DNA of 64,000 bases from Nitrosospira multiformis. Lineage in GTDB: Bacteria > Pseudomonadota > Gammaproteobacteria > Burkholderiales > Nitrosomonadaceae. Positions 1 to 8,843 of this stretch are shown in pieces (the first letter of the stretch is position 1; every line of letters starts with the position of its first letter). Below the pieces are notes generated by a model. It was not told the origin of the DNA, ran no database searches, and saw nothing but the letters and a program-made list of their open reading frames with translations. Location of the stretch: NCBI RefSeq assembly GCF_900103165.1, contig NZ_FNKY01000001.1, forward strand, positions 2,604,001 through 2,668,000. Direction: 5' to 3'. Position numbers and translations under genes: made by a program.

Positions 1-42
1 GACGAGCGAAATAAAACAATGACATATACGGAAAACAAAAAT

Positions 43-59
43 TTGGTACGGTTTATGCT
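43..59 (+). promoter_or_regulatory. Sigma-54-type promoter candidate
   Basis: The sequence TTGGTACGGTTTATGCT has GG and GC separated by exactly 10 bases and matches the -24/-12 consensus (TTGGcACG-N4-tTGCT) with two differences. It lies about 200 bases upstream of the PEP-CTERM gene at 262. PEP-CTERM genes of EPS-producing proteobacteria are known targets of the PrsK/PrsR sigma-54 system, which makes the match more credible. The enhancer region would fall mostly outside the window. Confidence 0.45.
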
Positions 60-261
60 TCATTTTCAGTAGCAGAAGAAACATATTATTTGTTCACCCT
101 GCAGGCAATTCAGAACAGGGGCTGGTTCTGAATGATGATCTTCTCACCGACAGCGCAATTCCAAGTTGTGCGAGGAAGGTATTCTGGTTCGCCATTCTAA
201 AATTACCAACGCAGCCAAGACGCCATCAAGGGCGTGTAATCCTATTTTTCCAATTTTCTAT

Positions 262-1719
262 ATGAACAGCAAACAAGCAGGTATTCAGAAGACGATCATA
301 GGATTGTTGGTCTTGGCTCTATCCATTTGTCCGGTTTCACCGGTACGGGCTGGGCCGATATGGGAAAACGGGCGAGCCTATACAGGAATGCTTGTGGACG
401 GGGCGGTCGAAACGGCTGAAGCGACTATTGGACATCTGGAAACAGCCATTCAAGTCGCAGAGGCGGCGGTTGTAGCGGCCAATGCGGCTCTTTTCTCAGC
501 AAGAGCTGCAGCAGCAGGTGCCTCGGGAACCGCGGCAGCTGCTGCACTTGCGGCAATTGGAGCCGCTGAAACTGCTGTCGCGACTGCCGAGCTTGCCCTG
601 GCAGGAGCGACAGCAGCGGTACCGGCCACAGTCGTGGTCGCCGCTGGGGCTATCGGAGGGACATTAATCGGTGAAGCCCTGAGAGGACTTTGGGAATGGT
701 CCTGGGGTCTAGTCAGCGACGCGACATCCTCCGATACGACTGGCCCTATTTACGCCTCAGCGACTAGTGCGGAAATGGAAGCATTGCTTCCTACTCTTGT
801 CTCCATCGGAACCGGCTTTAACTTGACTAATACCGATTTTCTCGCAGCCGGTAGTTCTGGCTTGATTTCCCAAGCGTTTATCACTCAAGGTGCCCATATG
901 TTCATTGGGGCTTCGCTCGGTGCAGCCGCAGCCACAGCAGGCCGCTTTGATGAGGTGCTAACTGCAGTAGCGGATCTCCAAGGTGAGTTAATTGAGTATC
1001 GCAGCACTGTTGAGGCATTTGCCGGAGTTTTGGAAAATACCTCTTTCCAATCACCTGTCGCAGGCCTTCTGGCTGCTAGAACGAATTTCGACAGTGCAGT
1101 TGCTGAAGCCAGAGCGGCTTGTCCTGCCGCTGCAGGAAGCGCATGTTCCGCAATGAATACCGCCTTAGATAATGCAGTGGCCGCTTTTCAGAGCGCCCAG
1201 GACGCTGTTGGGACAGTAGCCTTCCCTGCGCTGGTAGGTGGCTCTAACCCTGTTTTCCCTGATCTGACATTACTACGGTTTAATCAGTTTCTAAATGATA
1301 CTGCATCGTTAGGAGCAGCTGCGTTGCCTGGGCAAGAGATTGCGTTGGCCGACAGGCTGTTGCTCGAGGCCGGCGTATTTTTCCCTGGGATGACCAGTTT
1401 TGGACCAGCCATAGCAGCTTACGACGCGCTGGGTGATACCGGAGGAAAGGAGAGCGCGCTCTTTGACGCAGTTACAGGGCAGATTAACCTTGCCGACTTG
1501 CTTAGGGGGTCAGCCACGACATTATCATTAAACGGGGCTTGGTTGAACATAGATCTAGAGCAATCGCCGGTGACACAAGAGGCACGAGCTGCAGTTCCCG
1601 AACCCTCCACCCTTATGTTGCTCGGCCTCGGCGTCCTCGGCCTGTTCGGCTACGGCCGGCGCCGCCAGAAGGTGATCAGGTATTCACAAAGTGATGTGAT
1701 CCGTTCAGTAGCAGTTTGA
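262..1719 (+). CDS. PEP-CTERM sorting domain protein, Ala-rich
   Basis: Predicted exported surface protein of 485 aa. It starts with a short charged stretch and a hydrophobic signal (about residues 11-30, ending near VRAG), then a very Ala-rich segment (about 45-140), probably helical. A long domain I do not recognise follows. The C-terminus is a standard PEP-CTERM signal: VPEPSTLMLLGLGVLGL, then GYGRRRQK. Such tails are known to be cut and anchored by an exosortase, usually in exopolysaccharide producers. The extra 15 residues after the RRR cluster are unusual. I chose ATG 262 because the signal peptide begins there; an in-frame start at 166 would put about 32 non-signal residues in front. 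Function unknown. Confidence 0.8.
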   Translation: MNSKQAGIQKTIIGLLVLALSICPVSPVRAGPIWENGRAYTGMLVDGAVETAEATIGHLETAIQVAEAAVVAANAALFSARAAAAGASGTAAAAALAAIGAAETAVATAELALAGATAAVPATVVVAAGAIGGTLIGEALRGLWEWSWGLVSDATSSDTTGPIYASATSAEMEALLPTLVSIGTGFNLTNTDFLAAGSSGLISQAFITQGAHMFIGASLGAAAATAGRFDEVLTAVADLQGELIEYRSTVEAFAGVLENTSFQSPVAGLLAARTNFDSAVAEARAACPAAAGSACSAMNTALDNAVAAFQSAQDAVGTVAFPALVGGSNPVFPDLTLLRFNQFLNDTASLGAAALPGQEIALADRLLLEAGVFFPGMTSFGPAIAAYDALGDTGGKESALFDAVTGQINLADLLRGSATTLSLNGAWLNIDLEQSPVTQEARAAVPEPSTLMLLGLGVLGLFGYGRRRQKVIRYSQSDVIRSVAV

Positions 1720-1858
1720 TCTAGAGTTGGTCGATGCAGTGACCCTGCCCCAGAATCGGTAGCGATTTAAAATGGAATATTCCGACTGAAAGGTTCGCCC
1801 TATTCTTTCTCAATGTACTTCGCCCTCTGCTCCATTCCTTCGAGAATCAATGGTCAGA

Positions 1859-1883
1859 ATCAATGGGGTCAGACTCGATTGAT
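1859..1883. repeat. Left inverted repeat of RAYT element
   Basis: This 25-base sequence begins ATCAATGGGGTCAGACTC and ends CGATTGAT. It matches the reverse complement of 2634-2658 at 24 of 25 positions and is itself a weak hairpin (ATCAAT/ATTGAT). A partial third copy lies just before it (about 1846-1857). The pair brackets the transposase gene. Confidence 0.75.
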
Positions 1884-1937
1884 TATAAACTAACGATGCG
1901 GTAAGTCGGCGCTTCCCCCCTGAAATAAAGGATTGTG

Positions 1938-2648
1938 ATGGCCCGCTTGTCCAGATTTATCCTTCCCGGCCAACCGCAACACGTCATCTTACGTGGCAAT
2001 AATCGAACTGAGATTTTCTGCGCAGAAGCGGATTATCTTTTCTATCTTGAGAAATTACAGTCGGCCTGCAAGAAATACAACTGTGATATTCATGCTTACG
2101 TGCTGATGGCCAACCACGTACACTTACTTGTCACACCCCACGAAGAGCAGGGCCTGAGCAAATCCTTGCAAATGCTGGGGCGTTACTACGTACAATATTT
2201 CAATCATTGCTACCAGCGCACGGGCACGCTGTGGGAAGGGCGTTACAAAGCCACTCTAATTGATACCGAGACGTATTTATTGACTTGCATGCGTTACGCA
2301 GAACTTAATCCAGTGCGTGCAGGCATGGTAAAGCACCCCTCCGAATACCGTTGGTCAAGTTATGGCTATAATGCCTTGAACCAGGCTAACAATTTGGTAA
2401 CGCCACATCCTGAATACCGGCGTTTGGGAAATAATCACGAGGAGCGCCGGAATGCATACCGGCAATTATTCAAGCACCATATATCTAAAGAGAACATTAA
2501 CGCGATCAGAGACGCGACAAATAAAGCTTGGGTATTGGGAGATGACCGGTTCAAGCGGAGTATTCAAGAGAAATTGAAGAGACGAGTAGAACCCACGGCC
2601 AAGGGTGGGGATAGGAAATCAGAACAATTTAAGATCAATCGAGTCTGA
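1938..2648 (+). CDS. REP-associated tyrosine transposase (IS200-like, Y1_Tnp)
   Basis: Single-strand DNA transposase of the HUH/Y1 superfamily, 236 aa. Visible motifs are the early RGNNR segment (19-23), the metal-binding HVH at residues 60-62 (in MANHVHLLV) and the likely catalytic tyrosine in GRYYVQYF (83/84). TGTLWEGRYK and ELNPVRAGMV are also typical of the RAYT family. ATG 1938 is chosen; a GTG sits one codon earlier and AAGGA lies just upstream. The stop codon lies inside the right inverted repeat (2634-2658). The gene is intact and may still mobilise its cognate palindromes, one of which lies at 3151-3192. Confidence 0.9.
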   Translation: MARLSRFILPGQPQHVILRGNNRTEIFCAEADYLFYLEKLQSACKKYNCDIHAYVLMANHVHLLVTPHEEQGLSKSLQMLGRYYVQYFNHCYQRTGTLWEGRYKATLIDTETYLLTCMRYAELNPVRAGMVKHPSEYRWSSYGYNALNQANNLVTPHPEYRRLGNNHEERRNAYRQLFKHHISKENINAIRDATNKAWVLGDDRFKRSIQEKLKRRVEPTAKGGDRKSEQFKINRV

Positions 2649-2658
2649 CCCTATTGAT
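2634..2658. repeat. Right inverted repeat of RAYT element
   Basis: Inverted partner of 1859-1883, with one mismatch in 25. It contains the transposase stop codon, so gene and end are fused in the compact way seen in IS200/REP elements. Confidence 0.75.
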
Positions 2659-2699
2659 CGAGCAGCGTGACCGAAAAGTTACTGCGAAAAGAAGAAGAC

Positions 2700-2995
2700 T
2701 CACCAGAGATTTACCATTTGCCCCGATTGGATGCGCTACCGGAGCCACTGTACGCGCCGCCACCCGCTATCCTTTCCATTTGAGGGACAGCAGGATTATG
2801 GACACGGTCATGGTAGAGTTTTTCATTGATAAGGAGGGGTGGGTGCATCTTCCCCGTATGATCGAGGCCAAAAATGAAGAACTTGGGTGACTGGCACTTA
2901 CTGCCGTGTCGCGTTAGAGATACACCCCTCCTTTGCGAGCTGGAAAGCCCGCTGTGGCGCGTGCCATGATGCCGATGAGGTTTGAACTGCAATAG
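2700..2995 (+). pseudogene. TonB C-terminal domain gene remnant
   Basis: In one frame this reads as a TonB_C domain broken by stops. VMVEFFIDKEGWVHLPRMIE corresponds to the core strand and PR motif; EAKNEELG then meets a TGA at 2888. LALTAVSR follows and meets a TAG at 2915, where the family normally has the Trp of the RWRF motif. PPLRAGKPAVARAMMPMRFE then continues to a final TAG at 2993. The family pattern (AVxxWRFxPPxxxGKPV) is recognisable across both stops. There is no convincing start, so the gene is 5'-truncated and dead. It lies immediately downstream of the RAYT element. I infer loss of an old tonB-like gene, possibly associated with that insertion. Confidence 0.65.
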
Positions 2996-3338
2996 CGGCG
3001 CAGATCATCAAATTAACACAAATTGAAACTACTACCATGTTGCTCTTGGGAGAAGGAAGTTTCTGGAATTGAAGTTAGTTGAATTGGTTCGCGCAGACAG
3101 GACACCAGCCGACCTCTCCCGAAAGTTCCAGGTTACTGCGCAAACTATTCACACAAAATCAATGGGTCAGACTGACCCCATTGATTTTGTGTGTTTGATA
3201 ACATTTTTCTGAACACTACTCATGGGATTACTCCTTTGCGCTTGCGCGCTCAATTTGATAAAGATTCGCATCTCTATCAACGGGTAACCCCGCCTTTGGC
3301 AAGGTCCTGCTGTCAGATTAAATCACAACTACTACAAT
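2996..3338. other. Intergenic stretch with a REP-like palindrome
   Basis: I see no credible gene here. The only structure is the large palindrome at 3151-3192. The end of the convergent gene at 3339 follows. Confidence 0.5.
3151..3192. repeat. REP-like palindrome matching the RAYT ends
   Basis: The left arm ACACAAAATCAATGGGTCAG and a right arm starting CTGACCCCATTGATTTTG form a 20-21-base hairpin around a single A, with one extra base in the right arm. Its AATCAATGGGGTCAG core is the same as the end of the RAYT element at 1859. That suggests a non-autonomous product of that transposase or of a relative. Confidence 0.7.
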
Positions 3339-4772
3339 TTAATTGGTTGAGATTACCCTGCGACGAGCTATTGCACCTACCAAGCCAAGGCCTATCAACA
3401 GCATGGCGTAAGTTTCCGGTTCTGGAATTGCCGCTACTGTTTGGGGAAGATACACAGATCCCCCAAGATCAGCGTCCTTGAAACCGATTACGAAAAACTT
3501 GTTGTCGCCTGCAACAGAGGTAAAATCATTGTCGTTAGCCAAAACAAGAGTATGAAAAGTGTTCGCGCCAACAGTTACATCGTCACCAAAGGCCACACCT
3601 TCCAACTTGGACGGGATATTTGCATCAGTAATGCCATTTGCGTTGAGCAACGCCCTGATATCAAGAAACAAGCTGCTTGCCGGATGTCCCTGGTTGGCTA
3701 AAAGATTTGCTTCGCCACTCATACCCGTTATGTCAGTGGCACCCGCCAGATCGACCTTCCACAATTGCTTTATTGCCGCATTTGAACCATCGCCCAGCCC
3801 TTTGCCGTCCCGTTCCAGAACAAGGAATTCATGATTGTTAATGGCGAGGATTTCACTGCTATTGAAGTTCTTGCTGCCAATCTGGTTGTCATATGCGAAC
3901 TCTTGAGTGGCGCCGGACGCCACATCTATTTTGACGATGCGGTTGGCCCTGCCGCCGTCACCGCCATCCTGCGCCAACGGACTTTGCATGAAGCCATACA
4001 AAGTAGTGCCATCCGGGGAAATTGCAAGACCTTCCATACCCTTGTTGGCTACCCGACCTGAGGTATTTCCGCTGATTTCCAGGGCGCCTTGTGAGTTCAG
4101 GTTGGCCACGGCCAAATTACCCGGCAACACAAAGGACTTCATGCGTTCGCCCGTCTGACGGTCAAACTGATACACATAGGGACCATATTCATCCGATATA
4201 AACACGCTTTTACCATCGTTTGAAACACGAATGCCTTCAGGATCGAGACGCCCGTTATTTGGGTTGAGCGAGTTGCCTGGTCCAAAATTATCCGAACGAC
4301 CACTGAAATAATTAATCGCCGTAGTGTTCAATGCGGGGGCGCCGCCAGTTGCGTAGGTCAATGGAGTGGTGCTTGAAAGCAAGGTGGTATTGTTTAAACT
4401 GGTGGTAACCGTGAGGGGCAGCGAACCCGAACCCGCCGAGTAGCTTAAACTGATCGTGTTAAAACGGGAGATAAAGGAGGTAGTGTTATCCACAGAGCTC
4501 CCACCCGCATAAGCGAGAGCATTCGGACCTCTGTCCGGTAACGCCAAGAACGTATTGTTGCCCGCATAAGCCAGCCCTGAGCCCATGCCCCCAAGAAGAT
4601 TGGCAGCGATCCCATTTTCGAGTGAGCCATTCAAGCCTGACATATCGCTCGCGGCACTCGAGAAACTGCCGATACCAAGCAGTATTGGCGTTGCGTTTGC
4701 GGCCGGAGCTACTAGTAAGGACGCCAAAAGCGCCGGCAGAATTTTTTTTGAATTGCGGTGTGCGTCTATCAC
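3339..4772 (-). CDS. Phytase-like esterase domain, PEP-CTERM protein
   Basis: Exported protein of 477 aa. The start is GTG 4772, preceded by GGAG six bases upstream; longer in-frame starts to 4904 lack that site. A hydrophobic signal (ILPALLASLLVAPAANA, about residues 10-26) leads into an esterase-like/phytase-like beta-propeller domain. Typical motifs are LALPDRGPN, LDPEGIRVSNDGKSVFISDE and GMEGLAISPDGTTLYG. The C-terminus is IPEPETYAMLLIGLGLVG followed by ARRR, a PEP-CTERM exosortase signal. I infer a surface-anchored hydrolase or a structural propeller; substrate unknown. It is convergent with the small relics on its 3' side. Confidence 0.85.
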   Translation of the reverse strand: MIDAHRNSKKILPALLASLLVAPAANATPILLGIGSFSSAASDMSGLNGSLENGIAANLLGGMGSGLAYAGNNTFLALPDRGPNALAYAGGSSVDNTTSFISRFNTISLSYSAGSGSLPLTVTTSLNNTTLLSSTTPLTYATGGAPALNTTAINYFSGRSDNFGPGNSLNPNNGRLDPEGIRVSNDGKSVFISDEYGPYVYQFDRQTGERMKSFVLPGNLAVANLNSQGALEISGNTSGRVANKGMEGLAISPDGTTLYGFMQSPLAQDGGDGGRANRIVKIDVASGATQEFAYDNQIGSKNFNSSEILAINNHEFLVLERDGKGLGDGSNAAIKQLWKVDLAGATDITGMSGEANLLANQGHPASSLFLDIRALLNANGITDANIPSKLEGVAFGDDVTVGANTFHTLVLANDNDFTSVAGDNKFFVIGFKDADLGGSVYLPQTVAAIPEPETYAMLLIGLGLVGAIARRRVISTN

Positions 4773-5184
4773 TATAAGCTCCGTTGAAATTAAATAATCA
4801 GGTCGTTTGATTGACCGAAGGTGCCCGACTGCATTGGATCGTCGCATAGCTATATGACAAAAATAAGAGAAACTGATTGGTTCGAACGGTTCATAGATAG
4901 CCACTCAAGATTGCCTGGAAGATACCTGGGTGTTGAGCGCGGTCGGCGCAATCGGTAATGTCAGAAATTGCAACGGGCCACCGCCCGTAATCCCACTCAC
5001 CACTTCGATCTGCTGCGTGGGAGCACTGTTCTTGTCTGTGTCTGCTTGCCTGTCCACAGCACAGAATCAGCGATTGACTAAGATTGACAGGGCCTCATAT
5101 ACTCAGGCCGCTACTTCTCGAATTTGTTATCGTTTCCCCTCGGCAGATTATGAAAACTGAAACCATTCAGCGGTCGAAATTGCC

Positions 5185-5943
5185 GTGAGTTCGATAACTA
5201 TCGCATTGGTCGCTTTTGTCTGTATTTTTGGCGGGACGCTGTTCGGCTTTTTCCTGAGGAGTGCCCTTCCCCCACACCACGTGAACGAGGAATCAAAGGA
5301 GGCCGTAAAGATGGGGGCTGGCCTCGTGGCAACGATGGCGGCCTTGGTTCTCGGCTTGCTGGTCAGCTCGTCAAAAAATACGCTTGACGAGATGAATACT
5401 GGAATTGTCAATTTGGGGGCAAAGGTCATCCTGCTTGACCGCGTCCTGGCGAGCTATGGGCCGGAGACGAAGGATGTCCGAGACATGATTCGCAACACGC
5501 TCGACAACACAATACGATATATCTGGCCCGAGGAACATACCACGCAACGCATTGATGTCATTGTAAAATCGACCACCCTGGAGAAAATTCACGCCAGTAT
5601 CAGCAATCTCCAGCCGCAAACTGACACTCAGCGCAGGATTCAATCGGAGGCGATGCAGCTCAGCAACGATCTGGCCCTACTACGCTGGACGTTGATCGAG
5701 CAAAGGCATAAATCGATTTCCGCAATATTGCTTGTAGTGCTGTGCTCGTGGCTTGCCATGCTCTTCACCAGCTTTGGCATGTTCGCTCCCCGCAACCCAA
5801 CAGTCATTACTGTTTTGGGGATTGCCGCGCTATCGGTCTCCTGTGCGCTTTTCATTATCGTGGAGATGAATAACCCGCTGGAGGGGATCATCAGGGTTTC
5901 CAGTGTTCCGTTGCACAGTGCAATGGGTTTTCTCGGCAAATAA
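5185..5943 (+). CDS. DUF4239-like (bestrophin-like domain) membrane protein
   Basis: Integral membrane protein of 252 aa with a first transmembrane segment at about 5-27, a second at about 48-66 (ATMAALVLGLLVSSS), a long soluble helical middle, and two C-terminal segments (about 180-225). The layout and the GLVATMAALVLGLLVSSSK signature match the DUF4239 family; its biochemical role is not established. The start is GTG 5185; no strong Shine-Dalgarno site is visible. It is a single gene with no evident operon partners. Confidence 0.8.
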   Translation: MSSITIALVAFVCIFGGTLFGFFLRSALPPHHVNEESKEAVKMGAGLVATMAALVLGLLVSSSKNTLDEMNTGIVNLGAKVILLDRVLASYGPETKDVRDMIRNTLDNTIRYIWPEEHTTQRIDVIVKSTTLEKIHASISNLQPQTDTQRRIQSEAMQLSNDLALLRWTLIEQRHKSISAILLVVLCSWLAMLFTSFGMFAPRNPTVITVLGIAALSVSCALFIIVEMNNPLEGIIRVSSVPLHSAMGFLGK

Positions 5944-6219
5944 CTGGGAAGGGCTAAATGCTAAAGGTGGATTCCAGTTAAAAACCTCTTCCGGGCACTC
6001 TGTCAAAATGGACCGAGAAAAAAACGTCGTACACGCGCTTGCCGAAATTCTCAACAATCCGTGCCGGTGCGCGTCACCGTCACCCCAGCTTGTCGTTTTT
6101 AAAACGATCTGCAGTTTTCAATCACCATCAAGATTGAAAATTTCTCGCAAATAGGTCTTGACCATTAATTGCCCATGTGAATAATTGGCACATACCGGCC
6201 GGTCAATAAGGAGAAGAAA

Positions 6220-6519
6220 ATGAAAATTACCATTCCTGACGTCAATTTCTCAGACCTTCATTTAAAGCGGGATTCTTCAACTGATGGAAATATTGAATTT
6301 GATTGGTCTCTTATTGAGGACATCTGCGACGCCAGCGGAATCGATATTTCAGAGTTCAGGAACGAGGATGAGGACAACGTTTGCCATCTTATTCACCAGT
6401 GGTACTCTGAGCATCGGACTCGTGGGGGTAGACCCGATCCTGTAATGGAAGATATCCTCGTTGAGGAAAAACTCGAAGAGATTTTCGGAAGCTTCAGTCA
6501 TAAACCAGGCAATACCTAG
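6220..6519 (+). CDS. Small acidic hypothetical protein
   Basis: A 99-aa soluble, acidic protein with no signal or membrane segment. AAGGAGAAGAAA directly precedes ATG 6220, so translation is likely. It holds Asp/Glu-rich segments (for example RNEDEDNVCHLIHQWY and VEEKLEEIFG). I do not recognise the family. It stands alone between two intergenic stretches. Confidence 0.65.
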   Translation: MKITIPDVNFSDLHLKRDSSTDGNIEFDWSLIEDICDASGIDISEFRNEDEDNVCHLIHQWYSEHRTRGGRPDPVMEDILVEEKLEEIFGSFSHKPGNT

Positions 6520-7112
6520 CGAGCGAGATGTTTCTTGCCCTCCCCCGTTATATTCTTCATCGCATTTTTTGCATTCATTGTGATTGCTCCCACAGCAAGT
6601 AATCCGGATATTCCTAGCCATGACTGGGCTCGCAATAGCCTATCCGCCATTCACATATGAGTTCCTTGACCCTCTGATTCAGTCCGGCCATTTGTAAATA
6701 CGTTCATCCACCGCCTGTACCTCGCATCATTCACGATAGGATCGGATTTACACTTGCGCTGTTTTGATACGGTTTATGGACTCACTGCTTGCCGATAAGC
6801 AGATCGGCACGCCATAAACAGGAGTAGATTGCGGCGCAATAAAAAACCCCACCAAAGCGGGGTTTGTGAAATCTTATTGTCGGCCTGGCAACGCTGCCCA
6901 GATTTGCACGCTTGCCAGCTGCCTCTGAATAGCAATTTCCACCATGAGCGATGTCAGCGATGCTCATGCCACTGTGGCCGAAATGATCAGACCCCGGAAG
7001 GCTATAAAGCTCGATGCACCCTCGACAAGGCCTTTCCGAGAACTTTTGACTATTTCTGTTCGCCTTATAGCTTTCCTGATCGCAGCTCTGATTTAAGGAA
7101 AAAACTTATATA
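6520..7112. other. Gene-free stretch with a terminator-like hairpin
   Basis: No supported coding sequence. The one structure is the hairpin at 6844-6865, a near copy of the hairpin at 9722-9743 including flanking bases (gcaataaaaaa before, gtttg before and gaaa after). This suggests a shared 3'-end module left from a lost gene or used by the gene ending at 7113. Confidence 0.5.
6844..6865 (-). terminator. Terminator-like hairpin, minus-strand U-tract
   Basis: AAACCCC and GGGGTTT pair around an 8-base loop. The A-run on its left becomes a U-run on the minus strand. It lies about 250 bases past the minus-strand gene ending at 7113. Confidence 0.5.
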
Positions 7113-7523
7113 CTATTTCTCGGTTTTTATGGGTTTTATGCTCATCGTTTCTTCCATTTTCCGGAATTTAGACGCGGCCTCGGTGGTACGATTTCTCAGC
7201 TTGGATAAACTAGCGCGAGTCAAGCATTCCACCTTATACATGCTATAGCCACACTTGTCGCCATCATGCTTGGCAACATCGGTCAAAAGGTATGCAAGAA
7301 ATTTTGGGCCGTGTCGGGTATTTGCCGTACAAAGACCTTGAGCAACCCCATGTGCACTGGTACCGCAATCATATACAGGTTGAATCTCACAGTTGAGGTT
7401 CTTCTCCCCTACACAAAAATACATGGGCGAGCCGGCCGATGCTTGACCAATCCATCCGTAAACTCCTATAACAATTAAAGCGTTAGTTAAAATATGAAGT
7501 GCCTTTAAAAATTTCTTATTCAA
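7113..7523 (-). CDS. Secreted Cys-rich hypothetical protein
   Basis: A 136-aa protein starting at TTG 7523, supported by GGAGG six bases upstream; no ATG is placed as well. An N-terminal hydrophobic segment (about 8-28, ending QASAG) looks like a signal peptide. The mature part has six Cys residues (in MYFCVGEKNLNCEIQ, YDCGTS, GLCTAN, KCGYS, VECLTR), suggesting disulfides in the periplasm. No family recognised. A possible terminator lies downstream at 6844. Confidence 0.65.
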   Translation of the reverse strand: MNKKFLKALHILTNALIVIGVYGWIGQASAGSPMYFCVGEKNLNCEIQPVYDCGTSAHGVAQGLCTANTRHGPKFLAYLLTDVAKHDGDKCGYSMYKVECLTRASLSKLRNRTTEAASKFRKMEETMSIKPIKTEK

Positions 7524-8205
7524 TTTCTTCCTCCAAGTTAATTAAATTCACCATCAAAATTTTTCATAAAAACGATTTAACTCACCTCAAACCATAGTAT
7601 AGAAGTTAATCATAAACTGTGCGCCCAAACTTGAGCAGGAACAGGTAAACCCACCATTTTTATAGCTCTAATGGTACGTCAGCATATTAGCGTCAATGCC
7701 CGCTCCAGCCGAATTTGAGCTCGGCGCTGACTTAAATAGGAGTCGAGTAGAAAAAAAATTGACCAACCACCAGCTCTGGGTTGGCTACAAAAACTTGACC
7801 CGAATGGGAGGGAGAAACATTGACCCGTCAGTCTGCATAGGGGTTGAAATTCCATCGGATCTGGGTAGCCTTGCCGGAAAATAGGCAGCAGGGAAACGAG
7901 GAGGATAGATTTTTCGAAAGCAGGTTTGATGGGTTGCGCTACGCTCTACCCATCCTACCTTTTCAGCTATGGGGAGGTAGAAAGAACGATGCAGGAGCAG
8001 GACGTTGCAGTTAAGTATTCCGCTCTGAATCGCCGAGGCTCGATCCACACGGTTGCGGGATCAAGCCTTCCGGCAATGTAAGCGCCCAGGGGCGCGAGTT
8101 GGCACATGGACGAAACATACATCAGTATCAAGGGCCATTGGAAAACATCTATACCAAACCGTCGACAAAACGGGACACCCTGCTGTTTCGTCCTACTGCC
8201 AAGTT
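7524..8205. other. Gene-free stretch with a dispersed-repeat hairpin
   Basis: No convincing gene. Short ORFs here lack ribosome-binding sites and family resemblance. Three TTGACC words at 7759, 7795 and 7820 recall the multiple end repeats of IS21-type elements, but I cannot show an element. A hairpin repeat lies at 7928-7954. Confidence 0.4.
7928..7954. repeat. Hairpin repeat GATGGGT/ACCCATC
   Basis: GATGGGT, then 13 bases (tgcgctacgctct), then ACCCATC. Sequences of this type (GGGTTGCGCTACGCTCTACCC) are common intergenic repeats in proteobacteria. No function is claimed. Confidence 0.5.
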
Positions 8206-8418
8206 TTACGCCATGGCCCTGGGAGTAATTTTCCTGTCGCGGCGAGGCATGAAGCTGAAAATACCGGGATGAGCGTACGCTATGTAAGTACCCGCCAGGA
8301 TGCATAACTCTAAAATAACCACGTCCGTGTTGAATTCATTCAAGATGAGGGCGGGAACAGCCCACAGGAGAGCGAGAATCACGGGAATGAAACCATAAAC
8401 TTTAGGAAGGGTTTTCAT
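8206..8418 (-). CDS. Small two-helix membrane protein
   Basis: A 70-aa protein starting at ATG 8418 with AGGAG eight bases upstream. Two hydrophobic segments (about 9-27 and 33-52) suggest a small inner-membrane protein with a basic C-terminal tail (MPRRDRKITPRAMA). No family recognised. The overlapping plus-strand ORFs are less plausible because they lack a start site and membrane character. Confidence 0.5.
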   Translation of the reverse strand: MKTLPKVYGFIPVILALLWAVPALILNEFNTDVVILELCILAGTYIAYAHPGIFSFMPRRDRKITPRAMA

Positions 8419-8542
8419 GAAAGATGCTCCTAGATACTATTTAGTAAATATCCCACTACTCTTGCAAGTAGTTCAATAAATCAGACTTGATAGTTCACAA
8501 TAAGTTCACAAATAAGGGACATATTTTTCACAGTTCCTTAGA

Positions 8543-8839
8543 TTGAAATTTGGTTCTTGTCCTCTAAAACAATGTTGCGGGTATCGCCGCCCTGCCCCAT
8601 CTGAAGTTCTGGCAGGAAGAAGAATTGCAATATATTTCGTACCATTCAGCTGCAAGCAGTCTACCTGTTTGTGGAAGAATTGGGATGTGGCTGATTTTGC
8701 TGGTGGACTTTCCGGCCCCACTCGCTACCGTATCGAGACCTGGAACAAGACAATACAGCCATTGGGGATTGAAGGACGGCCTCTTGGCAGACTCATCGTC
8801 GCCAAGTACAAACGACACGCTGATTCGTTGATGAGCTAG
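8543..8839 (+). pseudogene. Possible gene remnant, unknown family
   Basis: An open frame whose last 50 codons look protein-like (KNWDVADFAGGLSGPTRYR, then IQPLGIEGRPLGRLIVAKYK to a TAG). The upstream part looks like non-coding sequence and has no ribosome-binding site. I read it as the 3' end of a truncated gene. It is convergent with, and only 4 bases from, the metallopeptidase gene at 8844. Confidence 0.3.
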
Positions 8840-8843
8840 CTCA

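Noticed and set aside
6188-6201. Sigma-54-like match before the gene at 6220
   Set aside because: The GG to GC spacing is 9, not 10, and the -12 part is poor.
7759-7825. IS21-type end with TTGACC repeats
   Set aside because: Only three short words and no transposase or opposite end.
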